DNA of 64,000 bases from Roseomonas alba (GTDB lineage: Bacteria; Pseudomonadota; Alphaproteobacteria; Acetobacterales; Acetobacteraceae): contig NZ_JAHYBZ010000002.1 in assembly GCF_019430885.1 (NCBI RefSeq), positions 558,001-622,000 of the forward strand, in the 5' to 3' direction. The position numbers and the translations under genes are program-made. This document shows, piece after piece, positions 8,433-16,685 of this stretch; the stretch's first letter is position 1, and each line of letters opens with the position of its first letter. The notes below the pieces were generated by a model. The model did not search any database, was not told where the DNA came from, and saw only the letters and a program-made list of their open reading frames with translations.

Positions 8433-9262
8433 GCGCCGGGGTGGACATGCCGGCGGTGGACGCCGAGACGGTAGACAGCGTGGCGTTTTCGGCGCGCGTT
8501 GCCGAGGAGGCCGTGGCCGCCTTCGAGCGGGCCGCGGCCGAGGAAGCCGCCGCGATGCGTGCCGGTTCGGCGCAGCTCCGGGTGGATGACGTGCTGACCA
8601 AAGCGCGCGAGGATGCTCTCTCTGCCGTCAGCCGGGCGCATATGGTCGCTTCGCGGCACGCGCGCGTGGCTGCGGGCCCGCCCCTGGCATCCACCCTCCG
8701 GAAGACCCAGCCCGCTAACCGCGTGCGGATCGGTGCCTTCTCGCTGCCGCTGGTCGGAGCCATCAAGCCGGACAGCAGTTTCGGACCGGACGACGAACGC
8801 CTCTCCGATCGGGCGCTTCAGGTCTCGCTCGGCGTTGGTGAAGACCTCGCGCCGGATGAGCGGCGGGCGGAGGCCTTCCGCCGGTTGGCGTCGCACATCG
8901 GATCGTCGGTGGCGACCGACCTGATCATCGAGGCTGCCGAACGGGAAGGCATGGACGTGAAGCGCCTGGTCCTCGCTGGGCAGTGCCTCGTGTCGATCCC
9001 CATGCCCACAGACGAAGAGGGCCAGCGGGCGCACAATTCACTGTGCATGCATGAGCGGCGCGAGCTGGACCGGCATCAGGGCTACCACGTCGTGCCGCCC
9101 CGTGATGAGCAGATCCTTGCCCGGCATCGCGCTTGGCGCGCGGTCATTGCAGAGCGTCGTGCCGACCCGAGCAATTACGGGAAGCCATCGGCGCAGATCG
9201 AAGCGGAGTTGGTGAAGATCCATCCTGCCTGGGCGCGGTCGCTCGGGCAGGTGGTGGGCTGA
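8429..9262 (+). CDS. Hypothetical protein upstream of ejection-type genes
   Basis: A 277-residue protein without a recognised family. Residues 1-90 are Ala/Glu-rich and predicted helical, possibly coiled coil. A basic stretch near 90-100 precedes a mixed domain containing IGSSVATDLIIEAAEREGMDVKRLVLAGQCLVSI in two adjacent parts. The C-terminal region is His/Arg-rich. The gene overlaps the HTH gene and is followed after one base by the gp14-like gene. Position suggests a virion-related or packaging-related protein, but nothing in the sequence proves it. Confidence 0.5.
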   Translation: MSAGVDMPAVDAETVDSVAFSARVAEEAVAAFERAAAEEAAAMRAGSAQLRVDDVLTKAREDALSAVSRAHMVASRHARVAAGPPLASTLRKTQPANRVRIGAFSLPLVGAIKPDSSFGPDDERLSDRALQVSLGVGEDLAPDERRAEAFRRLASHIGSSVATDLIIEAAEREGMDVKRLVLAGQCLVSIPMPTDEEGQRAHNSLCMHERRELDRHQGYHVVPPRDEQILARHRAWRAVIAERRADPSNYGKPSAQIEAELVKIHPAWARSLGQVVG

Positions 9263-9263
9263 C

Positions 9264-9752
9264 GTGGGCGTCGAGGCGGCCCTTGCCGCTGTAGCGGTAT
9301 CCGCGGTCGCATCGGCCGGGACCGCCATTTACTCGGGCCAACAGCAGAAGGCGGCGGCCGAGGCCGAGGCCGCGCAGTATGCCGTGGAGGCCGATGCCGC
9401 GCGCGTCGCGGCGGAGCAGGAGATTGCGGCGAAGCGGCGGGACCTGTCGCGCACGCTCGGCGCCATCGACGCGCTGCGCCTCGGGCGGGGCCTGGAGCTC
9501 ATGTCACCCAGCGGCGAAGCCATCCGCCGGGAGAACATCGACGCGGCGGAGACCGACATCACGACCATCGGGGCGAACCTCAATAGCCGATCCCGCCGGA
9601 TACGGCTGGGCGCCAGCACGGCGCTGGACCGGGGCGAAGGGGCGGTGGTCGGCAGCTACGGCCAGGCGGTGGGGTCGCTCGCGAACGGCGTTAGCGGGGC
9701 ATACAGTGTCATGAGCCGGGCCGGCGCCATGAGCCGGGGCGGCTTGGCATGA
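9264..9752 (+). CDS. Internal virion (ejection)-like protein, T7 gp14 type
   Basis: A 162-residue Ala-rich protein. An N-terminal hydrophobic segment (AALAAVAVSAVASAGTAI) is followed by a long Ala/Glu/Arg helical region (QQQKAAAEAEAAQYAVEAD) and a Gly/Ser-rich tail. This layout is typical of podovirus internal virion protein B/gp14, which leaves the head and inserts in the outer membrane during DNA delivery. It starts at GTG 9264 and overlaps the transglycosylase gene by 4 bp, the same order as gp14-gp15/16 genes in phages. Identification rests on architecture and neighbourhood, not on a unique motif. Confidence 0.55.
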   Translation: MGVEAALAAVAVSAVASAGTAIYSGQQQKAAAEAEAAQYAVEADAARVAAEQEIAAKRRDLSRTLGAIDALRLGRGLELMSPSGEAIRRENIDAAETDITTIGANLNSRSRRIRLGASTALDRGEGAVVGSYGQAVGSLANGVSGAYSVMSRAGAMSRGGLA

Positions 9753-12502
9753 GCGGGCGTCGCGGAGGTCTTCCCTCCATCACTCCGACCGAACGTCGCA
9801 CCGGTGCGCCGATTGTGCCAATCGAGGGCGGCGGCACGATGGCCGCGCTGTCCCGGACCTTCGATAGCCTGTCGCGCACCTTTGCCGATGTCGGCCGCAC
9901 CGCTGCCGATGACGCGGCCGAGCAGCGCTTCGGCCAGGCGCGCGAAGAGGCGTTGACGGCGCCGATCCGCGACGAAGCCGGCAACTACACGGTGCCCGCG
10001 CCCGACTGGAGCACGCGGGCCGGCCGTATGTCGGCGGAGACCTTCCTCGGGCGCATCGTGGACGAGGAGCAGGTTGCCGCGCGGGAGCGGGCCGTTCGCA
10101 TCCGCGCCGAAGTGAACGGCGATCCCGAGCAGTTCAACGCGCTGTGGCGCGCCGACATGGAGGGCCGCCGGGCGTCGATCCCTGCCCATGCGTGGGAGCG
10201 GGTACAGCCGGTCCTGCGCCAGGTCGGCGTGGATCATCTGAATTCGCAGCGCATGGAGGTGGTGCAGCGCGCGCAGCGGGCCGCAGAGGTCGGCTGGCGG
10301 GATGCCCTCGGGGCGCTGAACGACGACGCGCAGGGCCTCGCGCGGGCGGGCGAGATCAGCGGCTCGCGGTTCGCCGACGTTGCTCAGCGCTACGAGGCGC
10401 ATCTCGATCGCGGGGTTCGGGAAGGCCAGATTTCGCCGGAGAGCCGGCAGGTCATGCTCGGCGCGTTCCGCGAGCGCACCGGCGGGCAAGCGTTGTTCCG
10501 AAGCGTGCTGGAGCGCCTCGACGCCGGCGACAACCCGGACGAGGTGACGCGGACATTCGAGCGCGAGATGGACGGCTTCCACATGCCGCCCGCGGCGCGG
10601 AACAATCTCCGCTCCATGCTGCGCACGGCGATCGGGGAGCACCACGCGCGCCAGGCCTACATGCGGTCGGAGCTTCGCGAGGAAATCGACGGTTGGCGCC
10701 GGGTCAACGCAAGCGGGCTCACGCCCTTCGATGCGGGGCGCGGTGAGGATCTGATCCGGCGGGCAGAGGCCGCGGGCGACACGGGCCTGGCATCCGCGCT
10801 GCGCCGACAGCAGCAGGCATTCGCGGAGACGGCCAGCGTCGCCACTGTGTCGCTGCCCGATGTCGTGCGCCGCCAGAACGAAGCGCTCACCGCCCTTCAG
10901 CAGGCGCCCGATGACGCGGCCCGGCAGCAGGCTTTCGAGCGTCTGACCACGCTCCGGCAGGTGGAACGCGTCCGCCGCGAGCAGATGGAAGCGGATCCGC
11001 TCGGGACCGCCATGCGGGTGCACCGCGGCAAGCCCGGCGTGGGCGAGCTTCAGGCCCTTGAGTATGGGAACGTTGAACGGCTCGGCCAGCAACTCGCCGA
11101 GCGCCGGCGGCAGGCCGGCATGCTCGCATCCGTCGAAGGCCTTTCGGCGACCAGCATGCCGGTCATCACGGCGGCCGAGGCAGAGGTCTTCCGGCGGGTC
11201 ATCACCGACACCAGCGGCGACCGTGGCGAGGCGGCACAGCGTCACCTCGCGTTGCTGCGGGCCATGGCGCCGATGGGCGCGGATCGGATGATGGCGACGC
11301 TGGAAGCCATCATGCCGGGGCGGCAGACGGATGCCAGCCCCAGGGTGCAGGCCTTCGTCGCCGCGGGCAGCCTGGCGCTGCGGGACCGCTGGGACGTGGC
11401 CGCACGCATCCTCGACGGCACCGAGCGCATGCGCGCCATGGGCCAGTCCATTCCCGCGCTGTCTGGGCCCGACGCCGCCCGGCGGATCGAGCAGCAGACG
11501 GGCGTTGCCTACCAGTTCATCGCACCCGCCGCGGTGACAGCGATGCAGTCCGCGGTCCGCGCGGTCTATGTCAGCCTCGCCGCCCGGGGCGACATCGTGC
11601 CGGGGCAACGGCTCTCGGAAGCGGTGGACCCGCCCGCGCTGACCGGCCGCCTCGATACGGCGCTGCTGAGCCGCGCGATTCAGGAGGTGATGCCGACTGT
11701 CACCTTCAACGGCAGGGCCACCGCCGCACCGCGCGGGATGTCGCAGGTGCAATTCGACGAGGAGATGTCGCGCCTCACCTGGGGCGCACTCAATGGCGCT
11801 CGTGCGCGCAGCGGGCAGCCGGTCCAGCCGTGGATGGTGCGCCAGTTCGGCGACCTGGTTGCCGTGAGCCAGGACCGATATCTGCTCTACATCAACGGCT
11901 TCCATGTGCTCGGGCCGGACGGCGGGCCATTCTATCTCGACATGTCCCGCAGCTGGCGGCGCGATGGGCCAGGCTTCGGCCCGACCGCCATCAATCCCGC
12001 CGCGCTGTCCGCTCCGGTTGCGCAGGCGATCGCCACGGCGGCGGACCGCAACGGCGTGCCGGTGGAACTCGCCCAGCGCGTGGCGATGCAGGAAAGCGGC
12101 GGGCAGCATCGCCGCGCCGATGGCACGCTGACGCGCTCGCCGGTCGGCGCGACAGGGCTCATGCAGCTGATGCCGGACACGGCCCGCGGGCTCGGGGTGA
12201 ATGTCGAGGACGAGGGACAAAACATCGAGGGCGGGGTCCGCTACCTCGGGCAGATGATGCAGCGGTTCGGCGATCCGGTGCTTGCCACCGCCGCCTACAA
12301 CTGGGGGCCCGAACGCGTGGAGCGGTGGCGCGCCAGGGGCATGCCGTTCGAGCAGCTTCCCGCGGAGACGCGGACCTATCTCGAACGCATCTGGGGCCGA
12401 CCGGTCGTGGAGCTGTTCCCGCCGCGCCTCCCGCGCCGGCAGATGTCGCCGGCGGGTGCGGTCCAGCGCATTCCTGGCTGGGACGATGAGGCGGCGCCAT
12501 GA
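9749..12502 (+). CDS. Virion-associated lytic transglycosylase, ejection-protein-like (917 aa)
   Basis: A large phage-type protein likely to degrade peptidoglycan locally during DNA delivery. About 750 N-terminal residues are helical, Arg/Ala/Glu-rich and without a recognised fold. Residues about 755-875 form an SLT domain, with catalytic Glu near 781 in AMQESGGQH, then GATGLMQLMPDTARGLGV and the AAYNWGPERV motif. This resembles T7 gp16-like internal virion proteins, though in T7 the transglycosylase is N-terminal. It overlaps both neighbours by 4 bp (ATGA). No capsid or tail gene of its own is found in the element, so the protein would have to act in another phage's particle, or it is a relic of a lost morphogenesis module. 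Confidence 0.8.
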   Translation: MSGRRGGLPSITPTERRTGAPIVPIEGGGTMAALSRTFDSLSRTFADVGRTAADDAAEQRFGQAREEALTAPIRDEAGNYTVPAPDWSTRAGRMSAETFLGRIVDEEQVAARERAVRIRAEVNGDPEQFNALWRADMEGRRASIPAHAWERVQPVLRQVGVDHLNSQRMEVVQRAQRAAEVGWRDALGALNDDAQGLARAGEISGSRFADVAQRYEAHLDRGVREGQISPESRQVMLGAFRERTGGQALFRSVLERLDAGDNPDEVTRTFEREMDGFHMPPAARNNLRSMLRTAIGEHHARQAYMRSELREEIDGWRRVNASGLTPFDAGRGEDLIRRAEAAGDTGLASALRRQQQAFAETASVATVSLPDVVRRQNEALTALQQAPDDAARQQAFERLTTLRQVERVRREQMEADPLGTAMRVHRGKPGVGELQALEYGNVERLGQQLAERRRQAGMLASVEGLSATSMPVITAAEAEVFRRVITDTSGDRGEAAQRHLALLRAMAPMGADRMMATLEAIMPGRQTDASPRVQAFVAAGSLALRDRWDVAARILDGTERMRAMGQSIPALSGPDAARRIEQQTGVAYQFIAPAAVTAMQSAVRAVYVSLAARGDIVPGQRLSEAVDPPALTGRLDTALLSRAIQEVMPTVTFNGRATAAPRGMSQVQFDEEMSRLTWGALNGARARSGQPVQPWMVRQFGDLVAVSQDRYLLYINGFHVLGPDGGPFYLDMSRSWRRDGPGFGPTAINPAALSAPVAQAIATAADRNGVPVELAQRVAMQESGGQHRRADGTLTRSPVGATGLMQLMPDTARGLGVNVEDEGQNIEGGVRYLGQMMQRFGDPVLATAAYNWGPERVERWRARGMPFEQLPAETRTYLERIWGRPVVELFPPRLPRRQMSPAGAVQRIPGWDDEAAP

Positions 12503-12699
12503 CGCCCTTCGCCGGCTTCCTCCTCGGCGTGTCGGGGATGTGGATCCTCGACGGCGCCGCGTGCCACCTGCTGCCCGGGCTCCTGCGCGAAGCCTACCAG
12601 GGCCGCGCGGCGCAGACCCCGGACCAGATGCGCCGACGCGGATCATGGCTGATCGCCGGCGGCGTCGCCGGCATGCTGGTCGCGGTGGTGATCCTGTGA
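12499..12699 (+). CDS. Small membrane protein (element gene)
   Basis: A 66-residue protein with two hydrophobic stretches (AGFLLGVSGMWIL and WLIAGGVAGMLVAVVIL) separated by a charged loop. Size and topology would suit a holin or a small phage membrane protein. It overlaps the transglycosylase gene by 4 bp and the GcrA-like gene by 4 bp. No holin family signature is recognised. Confidence 0.55.
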   Translation: MTPFAGFLLGVSGMWILDGAACHLLPGLLREAYQGRAAQTPDQMRRRGSWLIAGGVAGMLVAVVIL

Positions 12700-12992
12700 G
12701 CGCGAGCGTGGTCCCGCCCTTTCCTGCCCAGCGGTGGCCAACGCGGCACAATACCTTTCAGCGCATTCGCTCGTCCGAGGCGCAGCGCCAGCGGCATGGC
12801 ACCGCGCCCGCGCCGGTGGCGCTGGTGAACATGCTGCCGATCGCGCCTATGCGGTTCGCCTCCTGCCAATGGATTTGCACTGCCGAACATCCCTGGCCCC
12901 GCTGCGGCGCTCCCACTCAAGGGGGCTGCGCGTGGTGCGCCGAGCATCGCGCGATCGTCTTCGAGCCCCGCGAGGTGAAGCGGATGGGCTGA
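12696..12992 (+). CDS. GcrA-like zinc-binding protein (C-terminal domain only)
   Basis: A 98-residue product starting at a GTG that overlaps the preceding stop. The C-terminal half has the GcrA-type pattern: a hydrophobic CxW segment (FASCQWICTAEHPW), then RCGAPTQGGCAWCAEHRAIVF, giving a Cys/Cys/Cys-His set of the kind found in the GcrA C-terminal region. GcrA is the alphaproteobacterial cell-cycle transcription factor that acts with sigma-70 at methylated promoters. The N-terminal HTH of true GcrA is missing here, so this may be a truncated competitor or another small zinc protein. Phage-borne GcrA homologues are common in this class. Confidence 0.55.
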   Translation: MSASVVPPFPAQRWPTRHNTFQRIRSSEAQRQRHGTAPAPVALVNMLPIAPMRFASCQWICTAEHPWPRCGAPTQGGCAWCAEHRAIVFEPREVKRMG

Positions 12993-12998
12993 ACGATT

Positions 12999-13030
12999 GC
13001 GCCCGCCCCAGGCGGAACCAGGGCGGGCGC
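12999..13030. repeat. Perfect 10-bp inverted repeat after the virion operon
   Basis: Arms GCGCCCGCCC and GGGCGGGCGC are separated by 12 nt, beginning 7 bp after the GcrA-like stop codon. No T-run follows. It probably ends or attenuates the 8193-12992 operon; it could instead be a protein-binding site. Confidence 0.5.
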
Positions 13031-13143
13031 GGAAGTCAGGGGATCAACTATGGAGGTGCCGGAGGTGGGCCGGCGCGCCGCAGCGTCCATAACGCTGATG
13101 CGCAGCGCAAGCCCGATCCGCACCCCGATCGAAGGGGGTCAGG

Positions 13144-13356
13144 ATGGCCGGAGACGGCAGCGGGGCGGGTAAGCCCAACAACATGATCGAGGTCTGCTGG
13201 CTGTTTCCGGCGACCAGCTCACGAGGCACGGAATACCTGCGCGGGCGGTGGGGTGGCCTGCGCGTGATGGTGTTGCCGAAGAGGGGCACCGACACGGGCG
13301 AGCACACGCACACCCTTTGCATTGCTGCGGCACCGCCGCGGGATGGCGGCCGATGA
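13144..13356 (+). CDS. Small protein of unknown function (replication operon)
   Basis: A 70-residue product preceded by a GAAGGGGG ribosome site. It contains a compact mixed core (MIEVCWLFPATSSRGTEYLR) and a His-rich end (GEHTHTLCIAAA). It overlaps the following gene (ATGA). It starts the operon that runs through PrimPol and helicase; function unknown. Confidence 0.5.
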   Translation: MAGDGSGAGKPNNMIEVCWLFPATSSRGTEYLRGRWGGLRVMVLPKRGTDTGEHTHTLCIAAAPPRDGGR

Positions 13357-13667
13357 GCGCCGAGCTTTCCATCCCGCACGACACCGCGGTTCGCGTTCTC
13401 GTCCCGAACGAGAACATGGATCTGAAGATGTCGTTCCTAGTGCTTCTGGCCGTGCCGCCTCGGCCGGCGAGCCTGGAGACGATGGTCGCCCCGGACGTGA
13501 TGAAGGCGATCGTCACGCACGACGCCGGCGATGCCTGGCCGGATGCGTGGGGCTGCGCGCTAACGACCGAGGTTCTTCGCCGTGGTGGTGCCGCCGCGCT
13601 TGGTTTCGCGACCTTGGCCGATGCACTGGCCTGTCGGCGGCGCCTCGAAGCGGTGCGCGAGCCATGA
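13353..13667 (+). CDS. Hypothetical protein (replication operon)
   Basis: A 104-residue protein with no recognised family. The N-terminal half is beta/hydrophobic (AVRVLVPNENMDLKMSFLVL) and the C-terminal half is helical, with an ALGFATLADALACRRRLE segment. The start ATG overlaps the previous stop, and its stop overlaps the next start. Being embedded in a coupled replication operon favours a real gene. Confidence 0.5.
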   Translation: MSAELSIPHDTAVRVLVPNENMDLKMSFLVLLAVPPRPASLETMVAPDVMKAIVTHDAGDAWPDAWGCALTTEVLRRGGAAALGFATLADALACRRRLEAVREP

Positions 13668-13900
13668 CCCCGCCCCTGATCCTCCAGCGTGGCGCCGAGC
13701 ACCTGATCGCCCTGGGGCCCCGCGGCCTGGCGGAGTTCCTGCACGAGCTCGGCGAGGCAACCAGGACCGAGGCGGCGATCGCCGAACACCTCGCCCGTTG
13801 GCGGCGGCTCGACCCCGCCATGCTGCATTCGGTGCTGTCGCTGCACACCGCAGGCCGGCAGTTCCCGCCCGCGCTCATCCCCGTGGAGCGCGCCGCGTGA
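13664..13900 (+). CDS. Small helical protein preceding the primase-polymerase
   Basis: A 78-residue protein (start MTPPLILQRGAEHLIALGP) with likely helices throughout and no recognised domain. Its TGA stop overlaps the GTG start of the PrimPol gene. Similar small helical proteins precede replication genes in many phages, but no homology can be claimed. Confidence 0.5.
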   Translation: MTPPLILQRGAEHLIALGPRGLAEFLHELGEATRTEAAIAEHLARWRRLDPAMLHSVLSLHTAGRQFPPALIPVERAA

Positions 13901-14715
13901 GGCTGCATCCCGACATCGAGCGCGTGGCGCTGCTCGGCTGGCGCTGCGTTCCCGCGACCGCGACGAAGAAAGGCATGTTCAGCGGCTACATCGACGCCGC
14001 GACGGCCGACCTCGACACGCTTGAACGCTGGGCCGGCGAGTATCCAGGCTGCGGCTGGAAGGTGATACCGGGCGGCTCCAACGTCTGGTTCCTCGACGTG
14101 GACCAGCCCGGCCCGGATCACGCCGCCGATGGTGTCGCAGCGTTGCGAACACTGTGCGACCAGCACGGCCCGCTCCCTGCCCGGCCGCATGGGCGCTCGC
14201 CATCCGGCGGGCATCTGCTGGTCTTCCGCGACACGGGCGCGCCCATCGCCCCCGGCTCGGCGCGTCTGGCGCCAGGGCTCGACGTGCTTGCCGGCCGCTG
14301 CTGCCCAATGATCCCGCCATCGCGGCGGAAGGGCGGCTCCTATCGGTGGAGCGTCGCACCCTGGGACGTTGTGCCTCCGCCGGCGCCGGCCTGGCTGCTG
14401 GCGGCTGTGGCGCCGCGGCCCGTCTCTCGCCCTCCGCCACGACCTGCGCAGGACGGCGTGGGCCTGGAGCAGCGGATTGCCGGCCTGATCCGCACCGCCG
14501 CCAGCGCAGCCCCCGGCGAGCGCAACCGCTGCCTCTACTGGACGGCCTGCCGGCTTGGCGAAGCCGTGGCGGAGGGGCTGCTCACCGAACGCACCGCCGT
14601 AGCACTCGCGCAGGAAGCCGGCCTCGCCGCCGGCCTGCTGCCGCGAGAGGTGGCGCTCACCGTCGCATCCGCGATGCGCACCACCATGGAGGCGCCGCGT
14701 GTCGGAGGCCGTTGA
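13897..14715 (+). CDS. Bifunctional DNA primase/polymerase (PrimPol domain)
   Basis: Makes primers, and possibly extends DNA, for autonomous replication of the element. The 272-residue protein has the archaeo-eukaryotic primase signature: metal-binding Asp67/Asp69 in WFLDVDQPG, His106 in SPSGGHLLVF and Asp129 in GLDVLAGR. A C-terminal helical region (about 185-265) follows. The GTG start at 13897 lies in a GTGA overlap; no ATG fits the domain boundary. The helicase gene overlaps its end by 17 bp. Together the two give a minimal primase-helicase replisome like those of plasmids and phage satellites. Confidence 0.87.
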   Translation: MRLHPDIERVALLGWRCVPATATKKGMFSGYIDAATADLDTLERWAGEYPGCGWKVIPGGSNVWFLDVDQPGPDHAADGVAALRTLCDQHGPLPARPHGRSPSGGHLLVFRDTGAPIAPGSARLAPGLDVLAGRCCPMIPPSRRKGGSYRWSVAPWDVVPPPAPAWLLAAVAPRPVSRPPPRPAQDGVGLEQRIAGLIRTAASAAPGERNRCLYWTACRLGEAVAEGLLTERTAVALAQEAGLAAGLLPREVALTVASAMRTTMEAPRVGGR

Positions 14716-15949
14716 CCTGACGCCCGATGAGGCCTCGGCCTTCGTGAAGCTGATCGCGGCCCGCACTGGGCCCAAGTCCGATGAAGCGCCGGCCGAGAAG
14801 CAGGCAACGCCGCTGGACCTGGCGCCGCTGCTTCTCGATGACGAGGCGGCGATCCCGCCGCGGCGCTATGTGGGCGGTGTCGGCGCCTTCCCGCGCCCGC
14901 GCGTCGTCGCGCTGTCCGGCCCGCCCGGCGTCAGCAAGACGACAATCGCCTTGGGGGCCGCTGTCGCCCTGGCCGCGGGTGTCCCCTATGGCGGCCTCGT
15001 GGACCCCGAGGCACCGTGCCGCGTGCTGTTCGGCGGCGTGGAGGACGAGCTTGCCGAGCTCCGCCGGCGCGGCCACGCGATCGCGGCCCGCATCACCGAT
15101 CGCCCCGACCTCCGCGCCCTGGTCAATTCCAACCTGGCTCTGATGGACCTATCCGCCTGCGTGCCCCTGTTTCAGGTGGCGCCCGATGGGAGGCTGATCG
15201 AGACCAATGGCGCTGCACGCCTGCGCGCCACGATCGCTGCCTTCCGGCCCGACCTCGTCGTGCTGGATCCCCTGATCGAGCTGCACACCGCGGAAGAAGC
15301 CTCGAACACCCTCATGCGCCCGGTCCTGCGCGCGCTGCGGAACCTGGGCACCGAATACGACTGCTGCATCCTGCTGCTGCATCACGAGACCAAGGCCGGC
15401 GAGGGAACGCCGCTCCAGCGCCTCCGCGGTGCCGGTGCCATCGGTGGCGCCATCCGCGCCCATTGGTCCATGCGCGCCATGACTGCCGAGGAAGCCAAGC
15501 AGTTCGGCGTCAGCGAGGACATGGCCGACCTCTACGTGAAGGTCGAAACCGGCAAGTCGCAGTATTCCCGCAAGCGCCCGCCGGCTTGGTTCGTCGCCGA
15601 GGAGCGCGAACTCGCCAACGGCGACCCGGCCCACATGCTCATGCCCTGGAGCCCGCCCACCACCACCATCACGCCCGAGATGATGACCGCCGCCCTGCGC
15701 GCCCTGCGCCAAGGCCTGCACGGCGAGCCCTGCTCGACCAGCCCGCGCGCCGATGCCTCCGCCCGGACGGCCCTGGAACAGGCTGGCATCCCCGGCAGCG
15801 CCTGCGCCAATGTGCTGAAAGGCCTGATCGCAACCGGCGAAGTCTCCCTCCGCGAATGGCGCGACCCCATCGCCCGCAAGCCTCGAAAGCGCCTATGGAC
15901 CGCCGGGAACCCCTTCCCCGGATGGCAGGACGACACCCCGCGCCATTAA
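14699..15949 (+). CDS. RepA-like hexameric replicative helicase (AAA ATPase)
   Basis: ATP-dependent DNA unwinding protein of the RepA/AAA_25 type, 416 residues. The P-loop GPPGVSKTT is at residues 74-82, the Walker B region LVVLDPLIELHTAEE is near 187-200, and a LLLHHETKAG motif resembles the conserved HHxxKG of RepA helicases. The N-terminal 60 residues are a lead-in and the C-terminal 90 may form a winged-helix. It starts at GTG inside the PrimPol end and stops exactly at the first iteron-like repeat, so gene and origin are physically fused, as in theta plasmids and satellite rep-ori modules. Confidence 0.85.
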   Translation: MSEAVDLTPDEASAFVKLIAARTGPKSDEAPAEKQATPLDLAPLLLDDEAAIPPRRYVGGVGAFPRPRVVALSGPPGVSKTTIALGAAVALAAGVPYGGLVDPEAPCRVLFGGVEDELAELRRRGHAIAARITDRPDLRALVNSNLALMDLSACVPLFQVAPDGRLIETNGAARLRATIAAFRPDLVVLDPLIELHTAEEASNTLMRPVLRALRNLGTEYDCCILLLHHETKAGEGTPLQRLRGAGAIGGAIRAHWSMRAMTAEEAKQFGVSEDMADLYVKVETGKSQYSRKRPPAWFVAEERELANGDPAHMLMPWSPPTTTITPEMMTAALRALRQGLHGEPCSTSPRADASARTALEQAGIPGSACANVLKGLIATGEVSLREWRDPIARKPRKRLWTAGNPFPGWQDDTPRH

Positions 15950-16078
15950 ATCCAATGGCGCACTTTCAATGGCGCAACGGCGCGTCAGGGGGTGCGCCGC
16001 GCCATTGGGGCGCCTTAAGGAAAATCCTTAATGGCGCACCCCCCATTGGCGACAGCGGCACCCCGGGGCCAATGGCGC
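15940..16078. other. Putative replication origin: six AATGGCGC iterons with nested dyads
   Basis: The octamer AATGGCGC occurs six times in 139 bp: direct at 15954, 15968, 16030 and 16071, inverted at 15940-15947 and 15999-16006. An 11-bp inverted repeat (15988-15998 with 16033-16043) encloses a second one, TTAAGGA-AAA-TCCTTAA (16015-16031), the most AT-rich spot nearby. Position directly after the helicase gene, clustered short repeats and an AT-rich dyad fit an origin bound by the Rep/PrimPol pair. The interval 15950-16127 has no convincing gene. Confidence 0.65.
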
Positions 16079-16127
16079 ACGCACGCCACCCTTGCAGACG
16101 CTACGTCCCTACTGGAGCCTCCCCACC

Positions 16128-16685
16128 ATGCCCAGGAAGCCGCGCTCCGACGTAGCCACCTCCGATCCCGCCATGCGCACGCTCACCGAGCGTCAGCAAC
16201 GCCTGGTGGACATCGCCCTCGCCGCCGGTTCCGAGGGTCGCCACCTCACCCGCCAGCAGCTCGGAGAGGCCGCAGGCTTCGGGAAAGGCGAAGTCGCCCG
16301 CGTGACTGCCACCCGCACTCTTGGCCTGCCCCACGTTCGGGCAGCCCTGATGGAGGGCATTCGGGAGACAGCGCAGGGGGACGTGGCCGACTCCTACGCG
16401 ACGTTACGGTTCGTGGCTCGGAAGGCGCGATCGACGCGGGATCGGGTCATGGCGGCGCGCGAGGTGCTGATCCTGGCCGGCGTGTCGGGCGAGCCTGCCT
16501 ACACGGGGCCCGCGGTGAAGATCGAGATCATCCTGAAAGATCCCGTGGCCAGGGCGATGCTGGATGGGACGCTCGCCTGGCGTGATCAGCAGCTAGAGCG
16601 ACAGAAGCAGGGCCTTTCGCTCGAACCGCACCCGGGGCAGCGACTTCCGGCTCCAGCCGTCCAGATGCAGGAAAACGACCAGTGA
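16128..16685 (+). CDS. Small-terminase-like DNA-binding protein
   Basis: A 185-residue protein chosen from the ATG at 16128 (MPRKPRSD); an upstream ATG at 16092 lacks a better ribosome site. It has a helix-turn-helix-like region (LTERQQRLVDIALAAG, then LTRQQLGEAAGFGKGEVARV), a helical middle, and a C-terminal segment IEIILKDPVARAMLDG. This resembles terminase small subunits that recognise packaging sites. No large terminase follows; instead there is a 720-bp non-coding region. In phage-inducible islands a lone TerS redirects helper packaging, which would fit here. Another DNA-binding role remains possible. Confidence 0.5.
   Translation: MPRKPRSDVATSDPAMRTLTERQQRLVDIALAAGSEGRHLTRQQLGEAAGFGKGEVARVTATRTLGLPHVRAALMEGIRETAQGDVADSYATLRFVARKARSTRDRVMAAREVLILAGVSGEPAYTGPAVKIEIILKDPVARAMLDGTLAWRDQQLERQKQGLSLEPHPGQRLPAPAVQMQENDQ

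Noticed and set aside
9656-12751. Minus-strand open frame of 1031 codons opposite the transglycosylase gene
   Set aside because: Arg/His/Pro/Ala-rich composition without domains; mirror of a GC-rich gene whose plus-strand frame has clear SLT motifs and overlapping neighbours.
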